The notes below the pieces were generated by a model. It saw only the letters and a list, made by a program, of their open reading frames with translations. It made no database searches and was not told the DNA's origin. The position numbers and the translations under genes were made by a program. DNA of 64,000 bases from AC-50 sp035640455 (GTDB taxonomy: Bacteria > Actinomycetota > Thermoleophilia > Gaiellales > Gaiellaceae): contig DASQWB010000107.1 of NCBI GenBank assembly GCA_035640455.1, positions 22,011 to 86,010 of the forward strand. The letters run 5' to 3'. This document shows positions 23,081 through 32,291 of this stretch, piece by piece; within the stretch, counting starts at the first letter, position 1; every line of letters begins with the position of its first letter.

Positions 23081-23090
23081 CGTCGTTCGG

Positions 23091-23107
23091 AAACTTAACT
23101 AACCGCC
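23091..23107 (+). promoter_or_regulatory. Candidate ROK operator
   Basis: The AT-rich sequence AAACTTAACTAACCGCC immediately follows the predicted start site. A related half, GGTTAGGCTTG, lies near the ROK start (complement of about 23018-23028). TTAGTTAA-like cores are typical of XylR/NagC-type operators. Repression by blocking elongation or open-complex formation is inferred from position. Confidence 0.5.
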
Positions 23108-23150
23108 GCAGAGGGTTCGGCGGAGGCCTCGTATCATCGGGAGGATCGAC

Positions 23151-24482
23151 ATGAGACGCATTGCGGTTCCGCTGCTCGCAGCCGTCGTGCTGGGCGCGGC
23201 GGTGGCAGGGGCGGCGAGGTTGAGCTCGGCACGCGCCGACACCCACGCGGCCAAGAAGACGAAGCTGACCGTGTGGGTCGGGTGGAGCGCGCGCGAGCTC
23301 AAGGAGTTCAAGGGCGTCGTGGCCGAGTACCAGGCCAAGCACCCCGAGCTCCAGATCAAGGTCGTCGGCTCGATCAACGACACGAAGATCACGAACGCGA
23401 TCCGATCCGGGAACGCGCCGGACGTCGTCAGCTCGTTCACGTCGTCGATGGTCGGCGTCTTCTGCGGCACCGGCGCATGGATCGACCTGATGCCCTTCCT
23501 GAAGAAGGACCACGTCAGCCTGAGCCAGTTCCCGAAGACCTCGCTGTACTACACGCAGTTCAAGGGCAAGCGCTGCGCGCTGCCGCTCCTCGCCGACTCC
23601 TACGGGCTCTACTACAACAAGACGCTCTTCCGGAAGGCCGGGATCAAAAGCCCGCCGAAGACGTTCAGCGAGCTCACGGCCGACGCGAAGAAGCTGACTC
23701 AGCGGAGCGGCGGCAAGATCAAGGTGATCGGCTACAACCCGTTCTGGGGCTTCTACTCCGGGAACTTCACCGACATGACGAACTACGCGCCGCTCTTCGG
23801 CGCGCAGTACTACAACAACAAGGGCAAGGCCGTCCTCGCGTCGCGGTTCGCGTGGTCGAAGGTCCTCCGCTGGCAGAAGAGCCTGATCGACTGGTACGGC
23901 TACTCGAACGTCGTCCGCTTCCAGTCCGGCCTCGGCGACGAGTTCTCGGCGTCGAACGCGTTCGAGATCGGGAAGATCGCGATGATGATGGACGGCGAGT
24001 GGCGCGTCGCCTTCATCAAGGCCGAGCACCCGGACCTGAACTACGGGACGGCGCCGATGCCCGTCGACGACGCCCACAAGAACCTCTACGGCGCCGGCTC
24101 GGTGAACGGGACGATCATCGGCATCCCAAAGGGCGGCCACAACGTCGACCAGGCGTGGGCGCTCGTGAAGTACCTGACGACGAACGACCACGCGCTCGCG
24201 AAGTTCTCGAACGGAATCCGGAACGTGCCGTCGACGCGGAGCTCGGGGAAGTCGCCCGAGCTCAAGCCGGACAAGCGATTCGCCACCTTCGTGCGCATCT
24301 TCAACAACCCGCACTCGGCGACCGCGCCGATCACGGCCGCCGGAGCCGCGCCCGGAACGCTCATCGGGCGCTTTACCGTGAGGTGGCAGGCCGGCAAGGT
24401 CAAGAACCTCCACCAAGGGCTGAAGACGCTCGACAAGCAGGTCGACAAGGTCAACGCGCAGGCCGGCGGCGGAGTGCCGTGA
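23151..24482 (+). CDS. Sugar ABC transporter substrate-binding protein
   Basis: A 443-residue family 1 solute-binding protein. A signal peptide (about 1-30) without a lipobox cysteine leads to the typical fold: LTVWVGWSARELKEFKGVVAEYQAKHPELQIKVV, then PDVVSSF, LYYNKTLFRKAGI, GKIAMMMDGEWRVAF. Aromatic residues (NPFWGFYSGNF) would stack on sugar rings. GGGAGGA precedes the ATG. It is the first gene of a six-gene operon. The absence of a lipid anchor is odd for a Gram-positive; it may be released or held by an uncleaved signal. Confidence 0.92.
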   Translation: MRRIAVPLLAAVVLGAAVAGAARLSSARADTHAAKKTKLTVWVGWSARELKEFKGVVAEYQAKHPELQIKVVGSINDTKITNAIRSGNAPDVVSSFTSSMVGVFCGTGAWIDLMPFLKKDHVSLSQFPKTSLYYTQFKGKRCALPLLADSYGLYYNKTLFRKAGIKSPPKTFSELTADAKKLTQRSGGKIKVIGYNPFWGFYSGNFTDMTNYAPLFGAQYYNNKGKAVLASRFAWSKVLRWQKSLIDWYGYSNVVRFQSGLGDEFSASNAFEIGKIAMMMDGEWRVAFIKAEHPDLNYGTAPMPVDDAHKNLYGAGSVNGTIIGIPKGGHNVDQAWALVKYLTTNDHALAKFSNGIRNVPSTRSSGKSPELKPDKRFATFVRIFNNPHSATAPITAAGAAPGTLIGRFTVRWQAGKVKNLHQGLKTLDKQVDKVNAQAGGGVP

Positions 24483-25477
24483 GCCCTGCCGCGATCGCCG
24501 AGGCGAGCCCAGCGCCGGCGATCGACCGCCGGCGAGCCAGGAGGAAGGCGGCGTGGCGCCGTCGCGGCCTCGTCCTCCTCTTGATGTCGCCCTGGCTCGC
24601 CGGCTTCTCCATCTTCTTCGGGTACCCGCTCGTGATGAGCGGGTACCTGTCGCTCACCCACTACGACCTGCTCTCGTCGCCAAAGTGGCGGGGCTTCGCG
24701 AACTACCACTACCTCTTCCACGACGACCCGCAGTTCTGGCCGAGCGTGAGGAACAGCCTATGGTTCATCGGGATCGCCATCCCGCTCCAGGTCATGTTCG
24801 CGTTCGGGATCGCGCTCATGCTCGCGCGGGCGAAGCGGGGGCTCGGCTTCTTCCGCACGGTCTTCTACCTGCCCGCGCTCGCGCCGCCCGTGGCCGCGAC
24901 GCTCGGGTTCGTCTACCTCCTCAATCCCGCCAACGGGCCGGTCAACGTCATCCTCGGGCACATCGGGATCCACGGCCCGCTGTGGTTCCAGTCGCCCGGC
25001 TGGTCGAAGCCGTCGCTCACGCTGCTGCAGATCTGGGGCGTCGGGAACACGATGATCATCTTCCTCGCGGCGATCCTCGACGTCCCGCAGCACCTGTACG
25101 AGTCGGCGGAGCTCGACGGGGCAGGGCCGCTGAGGCGGCTCCGCTGGGTGACGCTGCCGACGATCAGCCCGGTGCTCCTGTTCGCCGTCGTGCTCGGCGT
25201 GATCCAGGGCCTCCAGTACTTCACTCAGGCCTACGTCGCGGCCAACATCGCCGCCGGCCAGGCCTCGCAAGCGGGCGACACCTTGAACAACCTCGGCTAC
25301 CCGCAGGACTCGACGCTCTTCTATCCGGTGCTGCTCTACCAGGCCGCGTTCGTGAACAACTTCATGGGCTACGCGTGCGCGCTCGCGATCGTGCTGCTCG
25401 TCGTGGCGTTCGCGGTGACCTCGATCATCCTCTGGAACTCGCGTCGCTGGGTGCACTACACAGGAGCCACTCGCTGA
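24479..25477 (+). CDS. Sugar ABC transporter permease (MalF type)
   Basis: A 332-residue permease with six predicted membrane helices after a basic N-terminus (RRRARRKAAWRRRG). The EAA loop that docks the ATPase is ESAELDGAGPLRRLRWVTLPTISP. It starts at GTG overlapping the binding protein stop (GTGA). It forms the heterodimeric channel with the next gene for CUT1-type oligosaccharide uptake. Confidence 0.93.
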   Translation: MSPAAIAEASPAPAIDRRRARRKAAWRRRGLVLLLMSPWLAGFSIFFGYPLVMSGYLSLTHYDLLSSPKWRGFANYHYLFHDDPQFWPSVRNSLWFIGIAIPLQVMFAFGIALMLARAKRGLGFFRTVFYLPALAPPVAATLGFVYLLNPANGPVNVILGHIGIHGPLWFQSPGWSKPSLTLLQIWGVGNTMIIFLAAILDVPQHLYESAELDGAGPLRRLRWVTLPTISPVLLFAVVLGVIQGLQYFTQAYVAANIAAGQASQAGDTLNNLGYPQDSTLFYPVLLYQAAFVNNFMGYACALAIVLLVVAFAVTSIILWNSRRWVHYTGATR

Positions 25478-25478
25478 G

Positions 25479-26387
25479 ATGAGCACCGCGAGCGTCCCGT
25501 TCGGTGCGGCGTCCGTCGTGCGGCGGCGCCCCCCGGCCGCCGTGCGCCGGCAGCGCTTCCTCGTCGCCGTGGCGAACCACTCGCTGCTGATCGCGGCCGC
25601 AATCACGTTCCTCGCGCCGTTCGCCTTCATCCTGCTTACGGCCCTGATGACGAACAACCAGGCGCTGTCGTCGCACCTCTGGCCGCACCCGTTTCGGTGG
25701 CAGAACTTCGCCGACGTCTTCCACCAGGCGCCGATCCTGCGGTGGACGTTCAACACGATGACCTACTCGGTGCTGGCGACGCTCGGCCTGATCGTCTCGA
25801 GCGTCCCCGTCGCGTACGCCCTGTCGCGGCTCCGCTGGCGCGGCCGCAACGTCGCCTTCATGATCGTGCTGATCGCGCTGATGCTGCCGCCGCAGGTGAC
25901 GGTGGTGCCGCTCTACGTCATGTGGACGAAGCTCGGCCAGGCGATCGGCTTCCACTTCGTCGGCTCGCTCTGGCCGCTCATCATCCCGAACTGGCTCGGC
26001 GACGCCTTCTCGATCTTCCTCCTGCGCCAGTTCTTCCTGACCATCCCGGAGGAGTACCTCGACGCGGCGCGCGTGGACGGCTGCGGCGAGCTGCGCATCC
26101 TCACGACCGTCGTTCTGCGGATGGCGAAGCCGGCAATCGCGGCCGTCGCGCTCTTCTCGTTCCTCTACACGTTCAACGACTTCTTCCTGCCGCTGCTCTA
26201 CACCGGCGAGAACCCGGCGCGCTGGCCGCTCCAAGTCGGGCTCGCGCAGTTCCGCTCGCTGCACCAGGTCCAGTGGAACCTGACGATGGCGGCGACGCTG
26301 CTCGTCATGGCGCCCGTGATCGCGCTCTTCTTCCTGGCGCAGCGCGCCTTCATCGAGGGCGTCACCCTGACCGGAGTGAAGGGATGA
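25479..26387 (+). CDS. Sugar ABC transporter permease (MalG type)
   Basis: A 302-residue permease with six predicted helices. Its EAA loop is EYLDAARVDGCGELRILTTVVLRMAKP. It starts one base after the partner permease stop and its own stop overlaps the GH4 start (ATGA). The C-terminus ALFFLAQRAFIEGVTLTGVKG is the standard CUT1 MalG-like ending (QRxxVxGxtxGavKG). Confidence 0.93.
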   Translation: MSTASVPFGAASVVRRRPPAAVRRQRFLVAVANHSLLIAAAITFLAPFAFILLTALMTNNQALSSHLWPHPFRWQNFADVFHQAPILRWTFNTMTYSVLATLGLIVSSVPVAYALSRLRWRGRNVAFMIVLIALMLPPQVTVVPLYVMWTKLGQAIGFHFVGSLWPLIIPNWLGDAFSIFLLRQFFLTIPEEYLDAARVDGCGELRILTTVVLRMAKPAIAAVALFSFLYTFNDFFLPLLYTGENPARWPLQVGLAQFRSLHQVQWNLTMAATLLVMAPVIALFFLAQRAFIEGVTLTGVKG

Positions 26388-27658
26388 AAGTCGCGGTCAT
26401 CGGGGCAGGCTCGACGTACACGCCCGAGCTCGTCTCCGGCCTCGCGCGCGAGCGCGAGCGGCTCGGCGTCCGCGAGCTCACGCTCCATGACATCGACGGC
26501 GAGCGGCTCGACGTCGTCGGCGGCCTGGCGCGCCGGATGCTCGACCGCGACGGCTTCGACGGGCGGCTCGAGCAGACGCTCGAGCTCGACCGAGCGCTCG
26601 ACGGCGCGAGCTTTGTCTTGATCCAAATCCGGGTCGGCGGCCAGGCAGCGCGGCTGCTCGACGAGACGGTTCCGCTTCTCTGCGGCTGCATCGGCCAGGA
26701 GACGACGGGCGCCGGCGGGCTCGCGAAGGCGCTGCGGACGGTGCCCGTCGTCCTCGAGCTCGCCGAGCGGACGCGCGAGCTGGCGGCGCCGGACGCCTGG
26801 ATCGTCGACTTCGCGAACCCCGTCGGCATCGTCACGCGCGCGCTCCTCGACGCGGGTCGCCGCGCGGTCGGGCTTTGCAACGTCTCGATCGGCTTCCAGC
26901 GCTCGTTCGCACGCCTGCTCGGCGTCGAGCCCGGGCGGGTGCTCGTCGACAACGTCGGCCTGAACCACCTGACCTGGGTGCGGCGGGTGCTCCTCGACGG
27001 CGACGACGTCCTCCCCGACCTCCTCGCCGAGCACGGTGACGAGATCGCCGCGGACGTCGACCTCCCCCGCCGGCTCCTCGACGAGCTCGGCGCGATCCCC
27101 TCCTACTACCTCCACTACTACTACGCCCACGACGAGGTGCTGTCGGAGCAGCGCGAGGGCGTGCCGCGCGCGCAGCAGGTGATGGAGATCGAGCGCGAGC
27201 TCCTCGAGATGTACCGCGATCCCGCGCTCGCCGAGAAGCCCGCTCTGCTCGAGCGCCGCGGCGGCGCGTTCTACAGCGAGGCCGCAATCGGCCTGGCCGC
27301 GTCGCTCGCGGGCGGCACGGGCGAGGTGCACGTCGTCGACGTCCGGAACGAGGGGACGATGCCCGGTCTGGCCGCGGACGACGTCGTCGAGCTGCCGGCG
27401 CGCGTCGACCACGGCGGCGCTCACCCCCTCCCCCAGCCGCCGCTCGCGCCGGAGCTCCTCGGGCTCGTCCAGCACGTCGCCGCCTACGAGCGGCTCGCTG
27501 CCGAGGCGGCGGTGACCGGCGACGTCGTCACCGTTCGGAAGGCGCTCCTCGCCCATCCGCTCGTCGGCCAGCACGAGTACGCCGACGAGCTCGCCGACCG
27601 CCTGCTCGCCGTCGGCGCCGAGCACCTGCCGCAGTTCCCGCGGGAGGTGACGGCGTGA
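26384..27658 (+). CDS. GH4 family glycosidase, probable 6-phospho-beta-glucosidase
   Basis: A 424-residue NAD- and divalent-metal-dependent glycosidase. A Rossmann start (KVAVIGAGSTYTPELVSGL) is followed by QETTGAGGLAKALRTVPV, the metal residues Cys165 (LCNVSIGFQ) and His195 (GLNHLTW), and PSYYLHYYY. In GH4 the residues around the metal Cys track substrate class; CNV(P) marks phospho-beta-glucosidases, and CNVS here is closest to that. It cleaves by oxidation at C3 then elimination. Coupling by ATGA to the permease and the kinase suggests that it acts on the imported sugar after phosphorylation. Confidence 0.9.
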   Translation: MKVAVIGAGSTYTPELVSGLARERERLGVRELTLHDIDGERLDVVGGLARRMLDRDGFDGRLEQTLELDRALDGASFVLIQIRVGGQAARLLDETVPLLCGCIGQETTGAGGLAKALRTVPVVLELAERTRELAAPDAWIVDFANPVGIVTRALLDAGRRAVGLCNVSIGFQRSFARLLGVEPGRVLVDNVGLNHLTWVRRVLLDGDDVLPDLLAEHGDEIAADVDLPRRLLDELGAIPSYYLHYYYAHDEVLSEQREGVPRAQQVMEIERELLEMYRDPALAEKPALLERRGGAFYSEAAIGLAASLAGGTGEVHVVDVRNEGTMPGLAADDVVELPARVDHGGAHPLPQPPLAPELLGLVQHVAAYERLAAEAAVTGDVVTVRKALLAHPLVGQHEYADELADRLLAVGAEHLPQFPREVTA

Positions 27659-28671
27659 GTGACGTCGTGCTCGCGGTCGACGGGGGGAACTCGAAGACCG
27701 ACCTCGCGCTCGTGCGGGCCGACGGCGAGCTGCTCGCGCTCACGCGCGGGCCGATGAGCTCGCCGCAGCACCTGGGTCTCGAGGGCTCGCTCGAGGTGCT
27801 CGAGCGGCTGCTCGCCGAGGCTGCCGAGGAAGCCGGACTCCGGGGGAACGGAGCCGTCGCCGAGGTTGCGGAGCTGCTCATGGCCGGCGTCGACTTCCCG
27901 GCCGAGGAGGAGGAGCTCCGCGACGCCGTCGCGGGCCGCGGCTGGGCGCGGAGGACGAGCGTCGGCAACGACACCTTCGCTGTCCTGCGCGCCGGCACCG
28001 AGCGCGGCTGGGGCGTCGCGGTCGTCTGCGGCGCGGGCATCAACTGCGTCGGCGTCGCACCCGACGGGCGACATGCGCGCTTTCCCGCCCTCGGCGAGAT
28101 CACCGGCGACTGGGGCGGCGGCTACGACGTCGGCATCGCAGCGGCCTCCGCGGCCGCGCGAAGCGAGGACGGGCGAGGGCCGAAGACCTCGCTGGAGCGT
28201 GCGGTCCCCGCGTACTTCGGCCTCGAGACGCCGACCGAGCTCGCGGAGGCGGTCCATCGCCAGCGGATCCCGCTGCGCCGCGTGGCCGAGCTGCCGCCGG
28301 TCGTGTTCGCGGAGGCCGCGCATGACCCGGTCGCCGCCGCCATCGTCCACCGGCTCGCCGGCGAGGTGGCGGCGCTCGCGCGGGTCGCGCTCGAGCGGCT
28401 CGGCCTCGAGCAGGAGCCGACGGAGGTCCTGCTCGGCGGCGGCCTGCTCCGCTCGGGCGACGGCCGGCTGACCGCGGCGATCGAGGCAGAGCTCCGCGGC
28501 ATCGCCCCGGCGCTCCGCGTGCGGACGGCGAGGTCGGCGCCGATCGTCGGCGCCGCGCTGCTCGGCCTCGACGAGCTCGGCGCCAGCGAGGACGTCCAGA
28601 AGCGGGTGCGGCGAGAGCTCGGCGCGGCGGTCGAACGGCTCGAAGAGAGAAGGGGGCGCGCGGATGGCTGA
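27655..28671 (+). CDS. BadF/BadG-type sugar kinase (N-acetylglucosamine kinase-like)
   Basis: A 338-residue ASKHA-fold kinase. Phosphate 1 is VLAVDGGNSKTDLALV, phosphate 2 is GVAVVCGAGINCVGVAPDG, and the adenosine motif is VLLGGGLLRSGDGRL; GEITGDWGGGYDVG is typical of bacterial N-acetylglucosamine kinases of this family. It would phosphorylate the incoming sugar or glycoside with ATP, supplying substrate for the GH4 enzyme. It overlaps both neighbours (4 and 8 bases). The exact substrate, GlcNAc, glucose or a disaccharide, is unknown. Confidence 0.88.
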   Translation: MSDVVLAVDGGNSKTDLALVRADGELLALTRGPMSSPQHLGLEGSLEVLERLLAEAAEEAGLRGNGAVAEVAELLMAGVDFPAEEEELRDAVAGRGWARRTSVGNDTFAVLRAGTERGWGVAVVCGAGINCVGVAPDGRHARFPALGEITGDWGGGYDVGIAAASAAARSEDGRGPKTSLERAVPAYFGLETPTELAEAVHRQRIPLRRVAELPPVVFAEAAHDPVAAAIVHRLAGEVAALARVALERLGLEQEPTEVLLGGGLLRSGDGRLTAAIEAELRGIAPALRVRTARSAPIVGAALLGLDELGASEDVQKRVRRELGAAVERLEERRGRADG

Positions 28672-29758
28672 CGTCCAGTTCCACCAGGCGACGAAGATCT
28701 ACTCCGGGACCGACGTGGCGGCGGTGGACGCGCTCGACCTGCACGTCGAAGACGGCGAGCTCATGGTGCTCGTCGGGCCGTCGGGGTCGGGGAAGACGAC
28801 GGCGCTCCGCATGCTCGCGGGGCTCGAGGAGGTCGACGCGGGCGCGATCCTGATCGGCGGGAAAGACGTTACGGATCTGGCGCCAAAGCGGCGCGACGTG
28901 GCAATGGTGTTCCAGAACTACGCCCTCTATCCGTACCTGACCGTCGCCGCGAACATGGCCTTTCCGCTCAAGATGGCGGGCGTGAAGAAGCAGGCGCGCG
29001 AGAAGCGCGTCCGCGAGGTGGCCAAGATGCTCGGCCTCGAGGCGTTCCTCGAGCGGAAGCCGGGACAGCTCTCCGGCGGCCAGCGGCAGCGGGTCGCGAT
29101 GGGACGGGCGATCGTCCGGCTGCCGAGCGTGTTCCTCATGGACGAGCCGCTCTCGAACCTCGACGCGAAGCTCCGCGTCCAGATGCGGGCCGACATCGCC
29201 GCCCTCCAGGCCGACTTCGCGGTCACGACCGTCTACGTGACCCACGACCAGTCGGAGGCGATGACCCTCGGCCACCGCGTCGCCGTCCTCCACGAGGGGC
29301 GCCTCCAGCAGGTCGGGCCGCCGCGCGAGCTCTACGACCGGCCCGCGAACACCTTCGTCGCCGGGTTCATCGGCTCGCCCTCGATGAACCTCTGCACCGT
29401 CCCGCTCGGCTCGAACGGCGCGGTGAGCTTCGGCGGCGAGCAGGTCAGACTCCCGGCCGGCGCGGCGAACGGCCGCCGCACGCTCGTGCTCGGGCTCCGG
29501 CCGGAGTCGCTCGAGCTCGCGTCGGAGGGCGTGCAGGCGCGCGTCGAGGTGGTCGAGGAGCTCGGCGCGGACGCGTTCGTCTTCTGCAGCGCCGAGCTCG
29601 ACGGCCAGACGACGAGGCTCGTCGCCCGCACCGACGCACGTCGCGCGCCCGAGCGCGGCGCCCGCGTCGCGCTCCGCCCGCGCCCGGACGAGGCGCACCT
29701 CTTCGACGCCGAGAGCGGCGAGCGCCTCGCGGCTCGGGGCGCGGAAGTCGGGCGTTAG
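28664..29758 (+). CDS. Sugar ABC transporter ATPase (MsmK/UgpC type)
   Basis: A 364-residue CUT1 ATPase. Walker A is GPSGSGKTT (38-46), the Q-loop FQNYALYPYLTV, signature LSGGQ (136-140), Walker B VFLMDEP (156-162), and H-loop VTHDQ. A C-terminal regulatory TOBE/OB region (about 240-355) binds regulators in MalK-type proteins. In many actinobacteria one shared MsiK serves all CUT1 systems from elsewhere; here the ATPase is encoded within the operon, so this transporter may be self-sufficient. Confidence 0.94.
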   Translation: MADVQFHQATKIYSGTDVAAVDALDLHVEDGELMVLVGPSGSGKTTALRMLAGLEEVDAGAILIGGKDVTDLAPKRRDVAMVFQNYALYPYLTVAANMAFPLKMAGVKKQAREKRVREVAKMLGLEAFLERKPGQLSGGQRQRVAMGRAIVRLPSVFLMDEPLSNLDAKLRVQMRADIAALQADFAVTTVYVTHDQSEAMTLGHRVAVLHEGRLQQVGPPRELYDRPANTFVAGFIGSPSMNLCTVPLGSNGAVSFGGEQVRLPAGAANGRRTLVLGLRPESLELASEGVQARVEVVEELGADAFVFCSAELDGQTTRLVARTDARRAPERGARVALRPRPDEAHLFDAESGERLAARGAEVGR

Positions 29759-29886
29759 GCGGGTCGGGGGCGCGGCACGTCGGCCGAAGGCCGGCGGCAG
29801 TCGTGGCAGGTGAGCGAGCCGAGCGCGAAGAGGATCGGCGCGATGCCCTTGCCGCACTCGATGCAGAGACCGGCCTTCGACGCCAT
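29755..29886 (-). CDS. 43-residue zinc-finger microprotein
   Basis: An ATG at 29886 opens MASKAGLCIECGKGIAPILF and continues through ALGSLTCHDCRRPS to a stop at 29755. Two CxxC pairs about 20 residues apart form a likely zinc ribbon. It overlaps the convergent ATPase stop by 4 bases. A promoter-like TTGACA (complement of 29918-29923) and TACACT (complement of 29898-29903) lie upstream, but with only 14 bases between them. The function is unknown; it may be co-transcribed with padR. Confidence 0.6.
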   Translation of the reverse strand: MASKAGLCIECGKGIAPILFALGSLTCHDCRRPSADVPRPRPA

Positions 29887-29919
29887 CACTCTCTCACAGT
29901 GTAGGAACGCGGTCGGCTG

Positions 29920-30516
29920 TCAAGCGCGGCCCGACGAGGAACGCGACTGCGGCTCCTCGGCAGCCTCCGCGCGCGCGACCGAGGCGCGGGCGCCGCGGAC
30001 GAGGTCGTCGGCGATTTGCTCCGCCTCGTCGACGATGCGGAGGTTGGCCGCGGTATGGAGGCTCGCCGCCTCGATCAGGAGAGCGACGAGCGGCTCGTGC
30101 GCGTGGCGCTGCCGGATCTCACCGAGGGCGGCGAGCTCGTTGATGTAGGCCTCGCGCTGGACGCGGAGCACACCGTCGAGCTCGACCTTCCCGAGCCGCG
30201 ACGCCGCGAGGAGTTTCAGGAAGAAGTCGTCGCGGTAACCGCCGCTGCGGACGAACGGCGTCTGGAGCCAGCGCTCGAGCTCGGCGCGACCTGCGTCCGT
30301 GAGCCGGTAGTCGATCCGATCGGGCCGGTTCGACTGCGCCACCGTCCGCCTCGTGACGAGCCCGTCGCGGACGAGCCGGTCGAGGACCTGGTAGAGGTGC
30401 CCGATGTTGAGCTCTCCCCACTGCGGCCCGATTGCCTCCTCGAATGCCGCCTTCAGCTCGTAGCCGTGGCTCGAGTTGTCCGCGAGGAGGGCGAGGACGG
30501 CGTGGTGAATCGGCAC
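29920..30516 (-). CDS. PadR-family transcriptional regulator
   Basis: A 198-residue regulator. The N-terminal winged helix is LALLADNSSHGYELKAAFEEAIGPQWGELNIGHLYQVLDRLVRDGLV, with the wing RIDYRLTDAGRAELERWL. A long helical C-terminal domain (Vir_act_alpha_C type) mediates dimerisation. AGGAG lies 5 bases before the GTG at 30516. It is divergent, with a 41-base gap, from an ABC ATPase gene; PadR repressors commonly control adjacent efflux ABC genes, so that gene is the probable target. Confidence 0.92.
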   Translation of the reverse strand: MPIHHAVLALLADNSSHGYELKAAFEEAIGPQWGELNIGHLYQVLDRLVRDGLVTRRTVAQSNRPDRIDYRLTDAGRAELERWLQTPFVRSGGYRDDFFLKLLAASRLGKVELDGVLRVQREAYINELAALGEIRQRHAHEPLVALLIEAASLHTAANLRIVDEAEQIADDLVRGARASVARAEAAEEPQSRSSSGRA

Positions 30517-30557
30517 TGTGCTCCTACCTTGTCAGAATTCGGGCGGCACGTGAATCG

Positions 30558-31314
<757 letters not shown>

Positions 31315-31334
<20 letters not shown>

Positions 31335-32220
31335 CCGCGAGCACGCGCGGCGTGCTCGCGGCTAAGTACGGCCAGAGGAGGACGACGAGCGCGGCCCCCA
31401 GGGTCACGGCCTGCTCGGCGAACATGACCGCGGCCGCGAGGCGCTGGTCGAGGAGGGGTGTGAGGCCGAAGACGCGGTGCGGCTGCTTCGCGTAGACCGC
31501 GTAGGCAGGCGCTCGGCTGAGGAGCAGGCCGCTCGCGATCGCCTCGCCGAAGGCGAACATGCCGAAGGCGAAGAGGGCGCGGCCGCCGCGCGTCAGCCGG
31601 CCGCGGCGGAGCAGGTCGACGATCTGGATCCAGGCCAGCGTGCCGGCGAGGACGAACGTCGCGTGCTCCAGCTCGTGTGCCCAGGGGTGGAGAAGCGTGT
31701 AGTCGTAGGCGCTCGGGAGGTGCCAGCCGCCGAAGGCGGCGACCCAGAGGGCGTAGGCGACGCTCGGCCGGACGAGAAGGCCGAACGCCGAGCGGGCAGT
31801 GGCGAGCCGGCGGAGCACCGCCCGCGGCAGGAGGAAGAGCGCGAGCGGGCCGCGGACGGCGAGGACGAGGAGCGCCGCGCCGGCGTCGGCGATCAGGACG
31901 TGCTGGAGCATGTGCGCCGAGAGCAGGTACCGGTCGGCGACGGCGTCGAGCGGCGAGACGAGCGGTAGGGCGACGAGGACGAGGCCGGCCGCGAAGAGCG
32001 CGCAGCGACTCCACGGCGCGAGGTCGGCGCGGCCCCGCCGTCGCAGCCGGACGACCGCCTGCCCGAACAGCACGAGCGCGAGAGCCGCTGCGGCGAGGAC
32101 GGCGTGCGGCGCGCTCCAGTGAGAGGCCAGCTCTTCCGGCGGGACAGGCCTCGGATGCGCCGACGCGACCTCGGGCGCCGCGAAGGCAGCGAGGGCGAGC
32201 ATCACGGCGAGGCGCGCCAT
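31315..32220 (-). CDS. CtaG-like cytochrome c oxidase assembly protein (caa3_CtaG family)
   Basis: A 301-residue polytopic membrane protein with a cleavable-looking N-terminus and about seven helices. Family hallmarks are SAHMLQHVLI, GGWHLPSAYDYTLLHPWAHELEHATF and GLTPLLDQRLAAAVMFAEQAV, with many membrane histidines that could bind copper. In Bacillus the CtaG family is needed for functional caa3 oxidase. It is divergent from a UPF0718-type permease, and a CsoR-like palindrome lies between, fitting a copper context. No oxidase subunit is in the window. Confidence 0.85.
31332..31364. terminator. Perfect 15-bp hairpin, terminator overlapping ctaG 3' end
   Basis: TAGCCGCGAGCACGC (31332-31346) pairs perfectly with GCGTGCTCGCGGCTA (31350-31364), loop GCG. 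It begins with the stop codon of the ABC ATPase and lies within the last codons of the convergent CtaG-like gene, so one DNA element ends one transcript and encodes the tail of the other protein. Confidence 0.75.
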
Positions 32221-32262
32221 GCCGCGAGGCTAGCTCAGCCGGAGCCGGAGGGCTCTACCCGA

Positions 32263-32277
32263 TACCCCTTGTGGGTA
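32263..32277. promoter_or_regulatory. CsoR-like palindrome between ctaG-like and permease genes
   Basis: TACCC-CTTGT-GGGTA (32263-32277), within GATACCCCTTGTGGGTAC, is a 5-5-5 inverted repeat matching the G/C-tract style of CsoR/RcnR-family operators. Another TACCC half lies at 32257-32261. It sits between the divergent starts at 32220 and 32292. No CsoR gene is in the window. Confidence 0.5.
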
Positions 32278-32291
32278 CGGTGGTAGCGACG

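Noticed and set aside
30517..30557. PadR operator palindrome between padR and the ABC gene
   Set aside because: Only a partial AT-containing stretch (CTTGTCAGAATTC) is seen; no clear dyad like known PadR boxes.
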